A DNA stretch of 64,000 bases from Butyricicoccus sp. (GCA_017886875.1 JAGHIZ010000069.1:124001-188000), one strand, 5' to 3'. Counted from the first letter of the stretch, positions 36,892 to 46,128 are shown. Numbers and translations: made by a program. The notes: generated by a model from the sequence alone, not told the origin.

Positions 36892-38085
36892 ATGAAAAAA
36901 CGTGTATTTTCCATTATCGGTGCAGGCAGTGGACAGCCTGACGGTCTTACAAGAGAAGCATTAGATACTATAAAACTTTGTGATGCTCTTGTATCAACCG
37001 AGCGTTTAGCAAAAGATTTATCTTCTATTGCTAAAATATCTGTGCATGAAACCTCTAAGCTTGCACAGGCTGCAATGTCAATAAAAGAAGAACATATAGG
37101 AATTTTGGTTTCTGGTGATACAGGATTTTTTAGCGTTGCAAGTAGTTTAAATGAAAAACTCAAAGACCATGGAAAAGTTGAAATGATTTGTGGTCTTAAT
37201 AGTATGCAAATGATTTGTGCAAAGTTTGGTATAAGTTATCAAGATGCCAAATTTTTAAGTTTACATGGTAGAAATGGTAGTTTGCTTGGTGCAGTTAGCT
37301 ATAATAAAAAAGTAATCGCCTTAACAGGTGGAGAACAAAATGCACAAAAGCTATGTCAAACATTATCTGCTGCTGGTCTTGGGGATATAACTGTATCAAT
37401 AGGTGAAAATATAGGTTCTAAATCGGAAAGAATTTTAACAGATACAGCTGAAAGTCTATCTGAACAAAAGTTTGCTGATTTATCAGTTATGCTTGTTTTA
37501 AATCCAAATGCTGCTGACCGTCATTTAGCTGTTTTAGATGCTGAAATGGAGCGTGGAAAAGTTCCAATGACTAAACAGGAAGCTCGTTGGACTGCTGTTA
37601 GAATGTTGGATTTAAAGCCATCAGATACAGTTTTCGATATAGGTGCGGGAACTGGTTCTATATCTATGGAAATGGCAAGGAAAGTATATAATGGTATGGT
37701 TTATGCTATTGAGCAGAAAGAAGAAGCAATAGAGCTTATAGAAAAAAATCGTAAAAATTTAGGTAGTTTTAATGTATTGCCATTTGAAGGACAAGCTGCA
37801 AGTATTATTGATAAACTTCCTATACCTGATGCCGCTTTTATAGGTGGAAGTGATGGTCAAATGCAAGAAATAATAAAAAAATTGCTAAATAAAAATCCAA
37901 AAATAAAAGTTATTATTTCTGCGGTATCACTTGAAACACTTTTAGAAGCTAAAAATGCGATAAAAAACTTTGATAACCAAAATATAGTTCAAATTCATTC
38001 TATTCGTGGTTGTAGAATAAATGATACAACTGAATTTACAAGCAACAATCCTATTTATTTGATTTATGGTGGAACTAAAGCGTGA
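36892..38085 (+). CDS. cbiET: Fused precorrin-6Y C5,15-methyltransferase / decarboxylating C15-methylase (CbiET)
   Basis: 397 aa. The N-terminal CbiE half (about 1-195) has VFSIIGAGSGQPDGLT and the SAM-pocket SGDTGFFSVAS. The CbiT half has PMTKQEARWTAVRMLDLKP, then the Rossmann motif VFDIGAGTGSISMEMA. The two activities methylate C5 and C15 and decarboxylate the ring in cobalamin synthesis. Start at ATG 36892, 11 bp after AGGAAGG. No other corrin-ring gene lies alongside except cbiB. Confidence 0.93.
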   Translation: MKKRVFSIIGAGSGQPDGLTREALDTIKLCDALVSTERLAKDLSSIAKISVHETSKLAQAAMSIKEEHIGILVSGDTGFFSVASSLNEKLKDHGKVEMICGLNSMQMICAKFGISYQDAKFLSLHGRNGSLLGAVSYNKKVIALTGGEQNAQKLCQTLSAAGLGDITVSIGENIGSKSERILTDTAESLSEQKFADLSVMLVLNPNAADRHLAVLDAEMERGKVPMTKQEARWTAVRMLDLKPSDTVFDIGAGTGSISMEMARKVYNGMVYAIEQKEEAIELIEKNRKNLGSFNVLPFEGQAASIIDKLPIPDAAFIGGSDGQMQEIIKKLLNKNPKIKVIISAVSLETLLEAKNAIKNFDNQNIVQIHSIRGCRINDTTEFTSNNPIYLIYGGTKA

Positions 38086-38109
38086 TTTACCTTTGGAGGT
38101 GAATTTATT

Positions 38110-39072
38110 ATGATGCTAATTTTAGCTATAGCTTTGGGTTTCTTTCTTGATGCACTTATCGGTGACCCAGAGGGAGTATGGCACCCCGTTTGCTTAATGG
38201 GGGCTATGATTTCTAAAATAGAAAAGTTTTTTAGAAGTTTACCTTTATCAAAATCTGGTCAGCGTTTTGCTGGGGTTTTACTTTGGATAGCTGTTTGTAG
38301 TGTCAGTTTTTTAGTGCCTTATATTATTTTAGAGTTTTTATTCCGCATACACCCTTGGATACATTTTGTAGTAAATGTTATATTTTGCTATCAGATTTTC
38401 GCAAGAAAATGCTTAGCAGATGCGGGCAGATATGTAAGAAAAGAACTTAAAAAATCACTTGAAGATGGTAGAAAAGCTGTCGCTCGTTATGTTGGGCGTG
38501 ATACAAGCGAACTTTCAGAAGAAGGAGTTATAAAAGCTGCTGTGGAAACAATAGCCGAAAATACCACAGATGGAGTTGTTGCACCATTTATTTTTATGTT
38601 GATAGGCGGTGCACCACTTGGATTTTTATATAAAGCTGTAAATACTCTCGACTCTATGGTTGGTTATAAAAATGAAAAATATAGGTATTTAGGCTGGTTT
38701 TCAGCCAAAATGGACGATATATTCAATTTTTTACCTGCTAGAATAGCAGCTGTCTGCATGATGGCGGCGGCTGGTATGCTTAAATTTGATACTGTAAACG
38801 CTAAAAGAATATTTCAGCGTGATAGATTTAACCATAAAAGCCCAAATTCTGCACAAACTGAGTCAGTTTGTGCAGGTGCACTTCATATACAACTTGGTGG
38901 AGATGCTAAATATTTCGGTGAATATGTGAAAAAACCAACTATTGGCGATAATGATAGAAAAATAGTGTCAAGCGATATAGAAAGAGCGTCTGATTTAATG
39001 ACGACTACAAGTGTTTTTGTTATTCTTTTAGGAATAGCAATTAAGCTTGCACTTACAGGCACAAGCATATAA
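38110..39072 (+). CDS. cbiB: Adenosylcobinamide-phosphate synthase
   Basis: 320 aa membrane protein. It attaches aminopropanol phosphate to cobyric acid in cobalamin synthesis. Family blocks: GFFLDALIGDPEGVWHPVCLMG at the start, VSRDT-like YVGRDTSELSEEGVIKAAVETIAENTTDGVVAPFIF, and the late SPNSAQTESVCAGAL. TTTGGAGGTG precedes the ATG pair at 38110/38113. It forms a two-gene unit with cbiET. Confidence 0.95.
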   Translation: MMLILAIALGFFLDALIGDPEGVWHPVCLMGAMISKIEKFFRSLPLSKSGQRFAGVLLWIAVCSVSFLVPYIILEFLFRIHPWIHFVVNVIFCYQIFARKCLADAGRYVRKELKKSLEDGRKAVARYVGRDTSELSEEGVIKAAVETIAENTTDGVVAPFIFMLIGGAPLGFLYKAVNTLDSMVGYKNEKYRYLGWFSAKMDDIFNFLPARIAAVCMMAAAGMLKFDTVNAKRIFQRDRFNHKSPNSAQTESVCAGALHIQLGGDAKYFGEYVKKPTIGDNDRKIVSSDIERASDLMTTTSVFVILLGIAIKLALTGTSI

Positions 39073-39104
39073 AAAAGGTCTGAGATTAATTCTCAGACCT
39101 TTTT
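39073..39104. terminator. Bidirectional terminator between cbiB and the helicase gene
   Basis: Stem AAAAAGGTCTGAGA / TCTCAGACCTTTTT. Confidence 0.9.
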
Positions 39105-40851
39105 AGCGTTTACGACCACTTTTTGAATGTTTATTTCCTTTACCACGTCCATGACCATGGCTAGGTGGTGTTCTATGACCGTTTCTATGATGATTTCTAC
39201 CTGTTTGTGATGATTTTTTATTAGAAGAATGTCTTGCACCTTCTTGATACATTCGGATATCAGCATTAAATCCACCAACAGGCATACCCACCATATCTTT
39301 GACTATACGTTTTGATATTTCTTCTGGTACTTCTACAAGAGAATAATCACCAAAACACTGAATTTTACCAATTCGCTTTCCAGAAATGCCAGTGCCTTCT
39401 GCAATCGCTGCAACAATATGATTAGGTGCTACTTTTTGATTTCGACCAACAGAAACTCTTAAACGTACACAGCCTTCCTTGAGTGCTGCAAGTGGCTTTT
39501 GTTTTTGCATTTTTGGTGCTTTAACCTCTGGAATTCTTGCCATTTCTTGAGTTAATAAATGCTCAAGTGCGGCTTCAGCAATTTGTTCATGTGAATAACC
39601 ATTTTGACCAAGCTTTTCAAGTATAGAATGAACACAAAAACGCTGTTCACTACCGTTTGCTTTTTCAAGCAGTACACCTTCAATTACATCACCCAAAGTT
39701 TGGCTACGCTGATTTGCAATAGTTTGATAATCTGGAAGTGGTAATTGCTCAATTTTAGCTTTGGTAAAGCGTTCAATGCTACGCACAACAGCCGCTTGTC
39801 TTGGTCCATCTATAAGGGTATATGAGCAACCGCTTCTACCTGCACGACCAGTACGACCAATTCTATGAATATAATATTCAAAATCTTGTGGAATATCAAA
39901 GTTATAAACAGTATCAACATCATCAACATCAATACCTCTTGCTGCTACATCAGTTGCAATAAGTATAGGCGTTCTGCCTGATTTAAAGCTATTCATAACA
40001 GCAGTACGCATATCCTGTTTCATATCGCCATGAAGTGCAGACGCTTGAAAACCATGCTCACCAAGATATCTCACAAGCTCATCTACCATTTTTTTAGTGT
40101 TACAGAAAATAATAGATAATTTTGGCTGATGTGCATGAAGTAAAAGTGTTAAAGCTCGCTCTTTTTCACCTCTAGGCACTTCAGAATAATATTGCTTGAT
40201 TGTATCCATTGTGCGTTCGGTTTGACTGCCTGCTTCAATAAGCACAGGCTCTTTTTGATATTCGCCTGTGATTTCCATAATTTCTGGTGGCATGGTTGCA
40301 GAAAACAGAATTGTTTGACGCTCATTAGGTGTGGACTGTAAAATAGTTTCTATATCCTCTCTAAAGCCCATATTTAACATTTCATCAGCTTCATCAAGAA
40401 CTGCAATTTTAAGTCCTGTAAGGTCTAATGCATGTCTACGCATTAAATCCATAACTCGTCCTGGAGTGCCAACTACAATTTCAATTCCACGCTTTAACTG
40501 TCTTATTTGGCTTGTTATTGGGTCGCCGCCATAAACTGCAAGCACTCTAATTCCTTCTAAGTATTTGCATATTTTACGGATTTCGCCCTCTGCTTGTTGT
40601 GCAAGCTCACGAGTTGGGCATAAAATTAAAACCTGTGTTTCACCAGTTGGCTCAGTGCACATAACGCTAGGCACACCAAAAGCCACAGTTTTACCTGTAC
40701 CTGTATGACTTTTGCCAATTACATCTGGCCCTGCTAAAATTGCAGGAATTGCACGAGCCTGTATTTCAGTTGGTGCGGAAAATCCCATATCTTTTAAAGC
40801 ACGTAAAATAGGCTCAGAAAGGTTTAAATCGGAAAATGTCGTAATACTCAA
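39103..40851 (-). CDS. DEAD-box ATP-dependent RNA helicase with DbpA-type RNA-binding domain
   Basis: 582 aa of the CshA/DeaD group. Motifs: the Q motif FSAPTEIQARAIPAIL, Walker A SHTGTGKTVAFG, DEAD (as VLDEADEMLNMGF), SAT in LFSATMPP, and HRIGRTGRAGRSG. A C-terminal DbpA-like RNA-binding fold follows (about 455-530), then a tail rich in His, Arg, Lys, Gly and Ser. It should remodel rRNA or mRNA. No ATG fits; AGGAGG lies 7 bp before a TTG at 40851, giving LSITTFSDLNLSEP, so a TTG start was chosen. Confidence 0.93.
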   Translation of the reverse strand: MSITTFSDLNLSEPILRALKDMGFSAPTEIQARAIPAILAGPDVIGKSHTGTGKTVAFGVPSVMCTEPTGETQVLILCPTRELAQQAEGEIRKICKYLEGIRVLAVYGGDPITSQIRQLKRGIEIVVGTPGRVMDLMRRHALDLTGLKIAVLDEADEMLNMGFREDIETILQSTPNERQTILFSATMPPEIMEITGEYQKEPVLIEAGSQTERTMDTIKQYYSEVPRGEKERALTLLLHAHQPKLSIIFCNTKKMVDELVRYLGEHGFQASALHGDMKQDMRTAVMNSFKSGRTPILIATDVAARGIDVDDVDTVYNFDIPQDFEYYIHRIGRTGRAGRSGCSYTLIDGPRQAAVVRSIERFTKAKIEQLPLPDYQTIANQRSQTLGDVIEGVLLEKANGSEQRFCVHSILEKLGQNGYSHEQIAEAALEHLLTQEMARIPEVKAPKMQKQKPLAALKEGCVRLRVSVGRNQKVAPNHIVAAIAEGTGISGKRIGKIQCFGDYSLVEVPEEISKRIVKDMVGMPVGGFNADIRMYQEGARHSSNKKSSQTGRNHHRNGHRTPPSHGHGRGKGNKHSKSGRKR

Positions 40852-40917
40852 ATGAAACCTCCTAAAAATTAAAAGCGACACATATGCTGTGCCACCTAGA
40901 TGTATAAAAAATCCAAA

Positions 40918-40955
40918 TAAAAACGCAGGGAACATTGTGCGTCCCTGCGTTTTGT
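40918..40955 (-). terminator. Terminator of fabD
   Basis: On the minus strand: AAAACGCAGGGA / TCCCTGCGTTTTT, then ATTT. Confidence 0.88.
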
Positions 40956-41018
40956 AATGACTTGAAATGCACCAAATAAGTATATCACGATGATTGCGTG
41001 CAAGTCAAAGAAAAGGTT

Positions 41019-41936
41019 TTATTTTGCTGCACTTTCCACATTTTCCATGGTTTCAACAGGTAAAATGGAAAGTTCTTTGTCGATTTTTTTAGCAAAACCA
41101 ATCAAGGTTTTACCAGTTCCGATTTCACAACCAGTTTTAAGACCAGCCTTGATACCATTTGACATAAGAGTTTTCCAGCGAACAGGTGAAATCATATGCT
41201 GTTCTAAATGTGCAGGCATATCATCTGTCTTTAGAATATCACCAGTTACATTGGTGTAAACAGGCATAGTTGGCTCATTAAACTTAATATCAGATAAAAA
41301 TTCACGAAGTTCAGCAGCGGCTTCTTTAAGAAGTGGGGTGTGGAATGCACCACTTACAGCAAGAGGTAAAGCTCTCCTTGCACCTGCCGCCTTACAAAGT
41401 TCAATAGCATCATTTAATGCTTGACGCTCACCAGCGATTACAAGCTGATTAGGACAGTTATAGTTTACAGGGATAACAACACCACTTGTAACTTCAGCAC
41501 ATGCTTTTTCTACAACTTCATCATCAAGCCCTAAAATAGCAGCCATACCGCTGTCCATAGCGTCAGCAGCTTTTTGCATAACCTGTCCACGCTTACGGAC
41601 AATTTTTATACCATCTTCAAGTGAAACGATGCCAGAGGCTGCAAGTGCGGTATATTCACCAAGAGAAAAACCAGCACAAGCAGAAAAACTAACTCCTGCT
41701 TCTTTTAATGCTGCATAAGCTGCCATTGAATGGGTGAAAATTGCAATCTGAGAGTTAACAGTTTTAGAAAGCTCCTCCATGCTGCTTTCAAAACAAAGTT
41801 TAGCGACATCAAGTCCTGCTGTATCTGATGCACACTCAAAAACCTCACGAGCTGCCTTGCTTCCTTCATAAACTTCTTTGCCCATACCCTCATGCTGAGC
41901 ACCCTGACCAGGGAAAAGTGCAAAACCATAGGTCAT
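41019..41936 (-). CDS. fabD: Malonyl-CoA:ACP transacylase
   Basis: 305 aa. It charges ACP with malonate. FPGQGAQHEGMG at the N-terminus and the nucleophile elbow GFSLGEYTALAASG (catalytic Ser) with the late GAFHTPLL (His) are present. AGGAGG lies 9 bp before the ATG at 41936; an upstream in-frame TTG at 41942 is too close to the site. It is divergent from the fabH operon across ~260 bp, which likely holds shared control. Confidence 0.97.
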   Translation of the reverse strand: MTYGFALFPGQGAQHEGMGKEVYEGSKAAREVFECASDTAGLDVAKLCFESSMEELSKTVNSQIAIFTHSMAAYAALKEAGVSFSACAGFSLGEYTALAASGIVSLEDGIKIVRKRGQVMQKAADAMDSGMAAILGLDDEVVEKACAEVTSGVVIPVNYNCPNQLVIAGERQALNDAIELCKAAGARRALPLAVSGAFHTPLLKEAAAELREFLSDIKFNEPTMPVYTNVTGDILKTDDMPAHLEQHMISPVRWKTLMSNGIKAGLKTGCEIGTGKTLIGFAKKIDKELSILPVETMENVESAAK

Positions 41937-42031
41937 CGTCAAAATCCTCCTAAAAAGACTAAAAAAGTATATTTATGTACAAAGTTTCTCAGTTAGCAAT
42001 GTGTATCTTTGCATAGATATATAGGAAACTA

Positions 42032-42060
42032 TTGACATATAGATATGGCTTTATTATAAT
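42032..42060 (+). promoter_or_regulatory. Promoter of the fab-acc operon
   Basis: Perfect TTGACA, 17-bp spacer, TATAAT, upstream of fabH. Confidence 0.92.
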
Positions 42061-42070
42061 ATTAGCGAGT

Positions 42071-42090
42071 TACTTTGTCAATCAAACCTA
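42071..42090 (+). promoter_or_regulatory. Candidate FabT-type operator at the fabH promoter
   Basis: Imperfect palindrome whose centre reads TTTGTCAATCAAA, starting 10 bp after the -10 box. It shares TTTGTCAA-NN-AAAC with the site at the MarR promoter (50404-50422), and resembles the TTTGATTATCAAA-like FabT sites of streptococci. Confidence 0.6.
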
Positions 42091-42195
42091 CTTATTTGGG
42101 CGATTATACCCCACATTGGTTGAACGAGGTTTTATTTTTTAGTATTTTAGTTAGGCTTTCAAAATAATTGCGGATCTGACAGGAGGTCGAGCAAA

Positions 42196-43176
42196 ATTTT
42201 TAGCAAGATTATTGGAATGGGTGCCTATACACCAGAGTACCGTCTGACAAATAGCAGATTGGAACAGCTGGTTGATACCAGTGATGAATGGATTGTAAAA
42301 AGAACAGGTATCCGTGAGCGTAGAATAGCTCAAAATGAAACAACATGGCAAATGGCTCTTTCAGCAGCTGAAAAAGCATTAAATGATGCCAAAATATTAG
42401 GTGAAGAGCTTGATTTAATAGTTGTAAGCACTGTAACACCAGATAGCTATACACCAACTGTTGCTTGTGTTCTTCAGGACAAGCTAGGTGCTAAATATGC
42501 TATGGCTTATGATATGAATGCAGCTTGTTCTGGCTTTGTATATGCAACAGATGTTGCTGATAGTTATATTAAAGCGGGCAAGGCGAAAAATGTGCTTGTC
42601 GTTTCTGTAGAACGTCTTAGCAGTATTATTGATTATACTGATAGGTCAACTTGTGTTATCTTTGGTGATGGTGCAGGTGCAGCCGTTTATGCTGCAAGCG
42701 AGGAAAAATGTGGCATACTTTCCACATATATGCGTGCTGAAGGTGCGTTAGGTCATTCGCTTTTTGCTGGTGCTCTGCCAGCAGAGCAAGACCCAATTAC
42801 AGGCGATAGAAAAGTTGATGAAAAACGTCGTTTTCTAAAAATGGCAGGCAGTGAAGTATTTAGATTTACTGCAAATGCTGTGCCTGATTCTATTGATAAT
42901 TCGCTTAAACGTGCAGGATTAAACGCTTCAGATATTGACTGGTTTGTGCTTCATCAAGCAAATCTTCGTATTCTTAAAATGGTTGCTGAAAGATATGGTC
43001 TTGATAAAGAAAAGGTTTATGTAAATATTGACCGTTTCGGTAACACTTCTTCGGCTTCCATTCCTATTTGTTTAGCAGAAATGAAAGAAAAAGGTCTTTT
43101 AAAATCAGGTCAGAAAATTTTAATTAGTGGCTTTGGCGGCGGACTTACTTATGGTGCAGCCGTAATTGAATTATAA
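42196..43176 (+). CDS. fabH: 3-oxoacyl-ACP synthase III (KAS III), probable ATT start
   Basis: 326 aa if read from ATT 42196. It condenses acetyl-type CoA with malonyl-ACP to start fatty acid synthesis. AGGAGG (42181-42186) lies 9 bp before ATT. From the upstream in-frame stop (42148-42150) to the first ATG (42217) there is no ATG, GTG or TTG. Starting at ATT gives MFSKIIGMGAYTPEYRLTN, the expected N-terminal strand, and puts the catalytic Cys at 111 (E. coli 112). Other active-site residues are His253 in LHQANLRI and Asn283 in GNTSSASIP. The ATG at 42217 would delete the first beta strand and lies 30 bp from the ribosome site. Confidence 0.93.
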   Translation: MFSKIIGMGAYTPEYRLTNSRLEQLVDTSDEWIVKRTGIRERRIAQNETTWQMALSAAEKALNDAKILGEELDLIVVSTVTPDSYTPTVACVLQDKLGAKYAMAYDMNAACSGFVYATDVADSYIKAGKAKNVLVVSVERLSSIIDYTDRSTCVIFGDGAGAAVYAASEEKCGILSTYMRAEGALGHSLFAGALPAEQDPITGDRKVDEKRRFLKMAGSEVFRFTANAVPDSIDNSLKRAGLNASDIDWFVLHQANLRILKMVAERYGLDKEKVYVNIDRFGNTSSASIPICLAEMKEKGLLKSGQKILISGFGGGLTYGAAVIEL

Positions 43177-43196
43177 AATAAAGGGGTAAGTTGTAT

Positions 43197-44144
43197 ATGA
43201 AAACCAAAATTACCGAACTACTTGGAATTGAATATCCAGTTATTCAAGGTGCTATGGCTTGGATTGGTGATGGTGGACTTGCTGCAGCAGTAAGTGAAGC
43301 TGGCGGTCTTGGTATTATCTCAGGTGGTGCAGCACCAGCTGAATACATAAAAGAACAAATTCATAGAGCAAGAAGTATTACTAAAAAGCCTATCGGTTTA
43401 AATATTATGCTTTTAAGCCCTAATGCAGATGATTTAGCTCAACTTGCAATAGATGAAAAAATCGAGGTTATTACAACTGGTGCAGGTAACCCAGGCAAAT
43501 ATATGGAAAAATGGAAGGCTGCTAATATCAAGGTTATGCCTGTTGTAGCTTCTGTTGCACTTGCAAAGCGTATGGAAAGAGCGGGTGCTGATGCGGTTAT
43601 CGCTGAAGGCACTGAGTCTGGTGGTCATATCGGTGAAACCACTACAATGGCACTGCTTCCACAGGTTGTTGATGGTGTATCAATTCCTGTTATTGGTGCT
43701 GGCGGTTGTGCTGATGGTCGTGGTATGGCAGCGATGATGATGCTTGGTGCTGAAGGTGTTCAGTGTGGTACTATCTTCCTAAGTGCAGAGGAATGCCCAA
43801 TTTCTGATAAATATAGAGAGCTTATTTTAAAGGCTAGTGATATTTCAACCGTTGTTACTGGTAGACCAAGCGGTCACCCAGTAAGAGCTATTAAAACTCC
43901 TCTTGCTCGTAAATGTATGCAGCTTGAAAAATTCCCAACTAATGAGTCTCTTGAGGAACTAGAAGCTGCTACCGCTGGTGCACTTCGCAAGGCTGTACAA
44001 GATGGCAACTATGAAGAAGGCACATTTATGTCTGGTCAGATTGCAGGTCTTGTAAATGAAAAGTCTAATTGCCATGATATCGTTCGTAAAATCACAAATG
44101 GAGCAGAAGAACTTCTAAAAAATGCTACTTCTCGTATCGGATAA
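43197..44144 (+). CDS. fabK: Enoyl-ACP reductase II (FMN-dependent)
   Basis: 315 aa of the nitronate monooxygenase-like TIM barrel family. IEYPVIQGAMAWIGDGGLAAAVSEAGGLG and the FMN/His region GTESGGHIGETTTMALLPQ fit FabK, as do position and absence of fabI or fabV here. It reduces trans-2-enoyl-ACP with NAD(P)H. ATG 43197 is 10 bp after AAGGGG; an in-frame TTG at 43191 is too close. fabG follows with overlapping signals. Confidence 0.95.
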   Translation: MKTKITELLGIEYPVIQGAMAWIGDGGLAAAVSEAGGLGIISGGAAPAEYIKEQIHRARSITKKPIGLNIMLLSPNADDLAQLAIDEKIEVITTGAGNPGKYMEKWKAANIKVMPVVASVALAKRMERAGADAVIAEGTESGGHIGETTTMALLPQVVDGVSIPVIGAGGCADGRGMAAMMMLGAEGVQCGTIFLSAEECPISDKYRELILKASDISTVVTGRPSGHPVRAIKTPLARKCMQLEKFPTNESLEELEAATAGALRKAVQDGNYEEGTFMSGQIAGLVNEKSNCHDIVRKITNGAEELLKNATSRIG

Positions 44145-44154
44145 GGAGAAATTT

Positions 44155-44883
44155 ATGTCAGTTGCAGTTGTAACAGGTGGCTCTCGTGGTATCGGTGCCG
44201 CAATAGCAAAGCGTCTTGCAAAAGATGGTTATGATGTTGTAATTAACTGTGCATCTTCAGTAGAAAAGGCTGAAAATGTTGCAAAAGAATGTCGTGAATT
44301 TGGTGTAAAAGCTGTGGCAATGCAGTGGGACGTGTCCGACCATGCAGCTTGTAAACAGGCACTAGATAAAATTAAAGAGGATATGGGCGTGCCATATGTT
44401 CTTGTAAATAATGCAGGTATCACTAAAGATGGGCTTATGGTTCGTATGAAGGAAGAACAATTTGATGATGTTATAAGAATTAACCTAAAAGGTGCTTATA
44501 ATATGCTTCAGTTGTGCGGTAGCATGATGATGCGTGCTAAACAAGGTAAAATTATCAATATTTCATCAGTTTCTGGTATCGCTGGCAATATGGGACAGAT
44601 TAACTATTGTGCAGCTAAAGCGGGATTAATTGGTATGACCAAAACCGCTGCAAAGGAACTAGGTGCAAGAGGTATTACTGTAAATGCAGTAGCTCCAGGG
44701 TTTATTGATACTGATATGACAGCTATTTTAAGTGATGATGTCAAAGAGGGTGCAAAAAAGCAAATCTCACTTGGCAGATTTGGCAAGCCAGAAGAAATTG
44801 CAGCAGCAGTTGCATTCCTTGCATCTGATGAAGCTTCATTCATCACAGGTCAGACACTTGTTGTGGACGGCGGTATGATTTAA
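44155..44883 (+). CDS. fabG: 3-oxoacyl-ACP reductase
   Basis: 242 aa short-chain dehydrogenase. The NADP loop VTGGSRGIGAAIA, NNAGITKDGL, catalytic Ser in ISSVSGIAGNMGQ and Tyr-x-x-x-Lys in NYCAAKAG are present, as is the C-terminal ITGQTLVVDGGM. AAGGAG (44143-44148) overlaps the fabK stop and lies 6 bp before the ATG. Confidence 0.97.
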   Translation: MSVAVVTGGSRGIGAAIAKRLAKDGYDVVINCASSVEKAENVAKECREFGVKAVAMQWDVSDHAACKQALDKIKEDMGVPYVLVNNAGITKDGLMVRMKEEQFDDVIRINLKGAYNMLQLCGSMMMRAKQGKIINISSVSGIAGNMGQINYCAAKAGLIGMTKTAAKELGARGITVNAVAPGFIDTDMTAILSDDVKEGAKKQISLGRFGKPEEIAAAVAFLASDEASFITGQTLVVDGGMI

Positions 44884-44898
44884 GGAGGATTTACCAGA

Positions 44899-46128
44899 AT
44901 GGAAAAAGTAGTAGTTACAGGTATGGGTGCTGTTACCCCTGTTGGTAACGATGTTGATAGCTTTTGGCAGTCCTTAAAGGCTGGTAAATGCGGAATTGAT
45001 AAAATCACCCGTTTTGATACAACTGATTTTAAGGTAAAATTAGCAGCAGAATTAAAAGATTTTGATGTTACAAAATATGTTGATAAACGTGAAGCTCGCA
45101 GAATGGACGCAAACTGTCATTTTGCAATCGCAGCAGCTCAACAGGCAGTAGACCAAGCAGGCTTAAAAGAAGGCAACTTTGACCCATTTAGAACAGGTGT
45201 TATATTTGGCTCTGGTGTGGGCGGTCTGCATATTGCAGAAGAAGAAATTGTAAAGCTTGAGCATAAAGGTCCTAGCAGAGTTTCTCCTCTGGCTATTCCA
45301 GAAATGATTGCTAATATGGCGGCTGCTTATATTTCCATGCGTTTTGGATTTAAAGGCGAAAACTATTGTCCTGTTTCCGCATGTGCAACTGGTAACCATG
45401 CAATCGGCGAGGCTATGAGAGCTATTCGCCATGGTTATCAAGATGTTGTTATTTGTGGCGGTACTGAAAATGCTATTATTCCTATCTCTATGGCAGGTTT
45501 CCAAAATATGAAGGCTGTACATACTGGTGAAGACCCAGCATGTGCATCTGTGCCTTTTGATGCTAGACGTTCAGGCTTTGTTATGGGTGAGGGTGCAGGC
45601 TGTCTTGTGCTTGAGAGTTTATCTCATGCTAAAGCTCGTGGTGCAACTATACTTGCTGAGGTTGCAGGCTATGCTGCAAGCGGTGACGCTTACCATATCA
45701 CTAGCCCAGACCCAGAAGGCGAGGCAGCGGCTCGTGCAATTTTAGGTGCAATTACAGATGCTGGTTTAACTCCTGCTGATGTAGATTATATCAATGCACA
45801 TGGTACCTCTACACCAATTAATGAAAAATATGAAACCATTGCTATTAAAAAAGCATTTGGTGATGAAGCTTATAATGTAAATATATCTTCTACTAAGTCT
45901 ATGACTGGTCATTTACTTGGTGCAGCTGCTGCTATTGAAGCAATAGCTTGTATTTGTGCTATAAATGATGGTATTATTCCACCAACAATCGGATATGTAG
46001 AAAAAGACCCAGATTGTGATTTAAATATCACTCCAAACAAGGCAGTAGAAAAGAATGTAAATGTTGCTATTTCAAACGCTCTTGGCTTTGGCGGTCATAA
46101 CGCTACTGTACTGTTTAAGAAGGTGTAA
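44899..46128 (+). CDS. fabF: 3-oxoacyl-ACP synthase II (KAS II)
   Basis: 409 aa elongating condensing enzyme. VVVTGMGAVTPVGND at the start, catalytic Cys in PVSACATGNHAIG, His in NAHGTSTPINE and in STKSMTGHLLGAAAAIEA complete the Cys-His-His triad. TAAGGAGGATT overlaps the fabG stop. It carries chains from C4 upward. Confidence 0.98.
   Translation: MEKVVVTGMGAVTPVGNDVDSFWQSLKAGKCGIDKITRFDTTDFKVKLAAELKDFDVTKYVDKREARRMDANCHFAIAAAQQAVDQAGLKEGNFDPFRTGVIFGSGVGGLHIAEEEIVKLEHKGPSRVSPLAIPEMIANMAAAYISMRFGFKGENYCPVSACATGNHAIGEAMRAIRHGYQDVVICGGTENAIIPISMAGFQNMKAVHTGEDPACASVPFDARRSGFVMGEGAGCLVLESLSHAKARGATILAEVAGYAASGDAYHITSPDPEGEAAARAILGAITDAGLTPADVDYINAHGTSTPINEKYETIAIKKAFGDEAYNVNISSTKSMTGHLLGAAAAIEAIACICAINDGIIPPTIGYVEKDPDCDLNITPNKAVEKNVNVAISNALGFGGHNATVLFKKV

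Noticed and set aside
36723-36900. Integration site (tRNA-Cys attachment site)
   Set aside because: No integrase and no repeat of the tRNA 3' end is seen downstream; the neighbours are ordinary biosynthetic genes.
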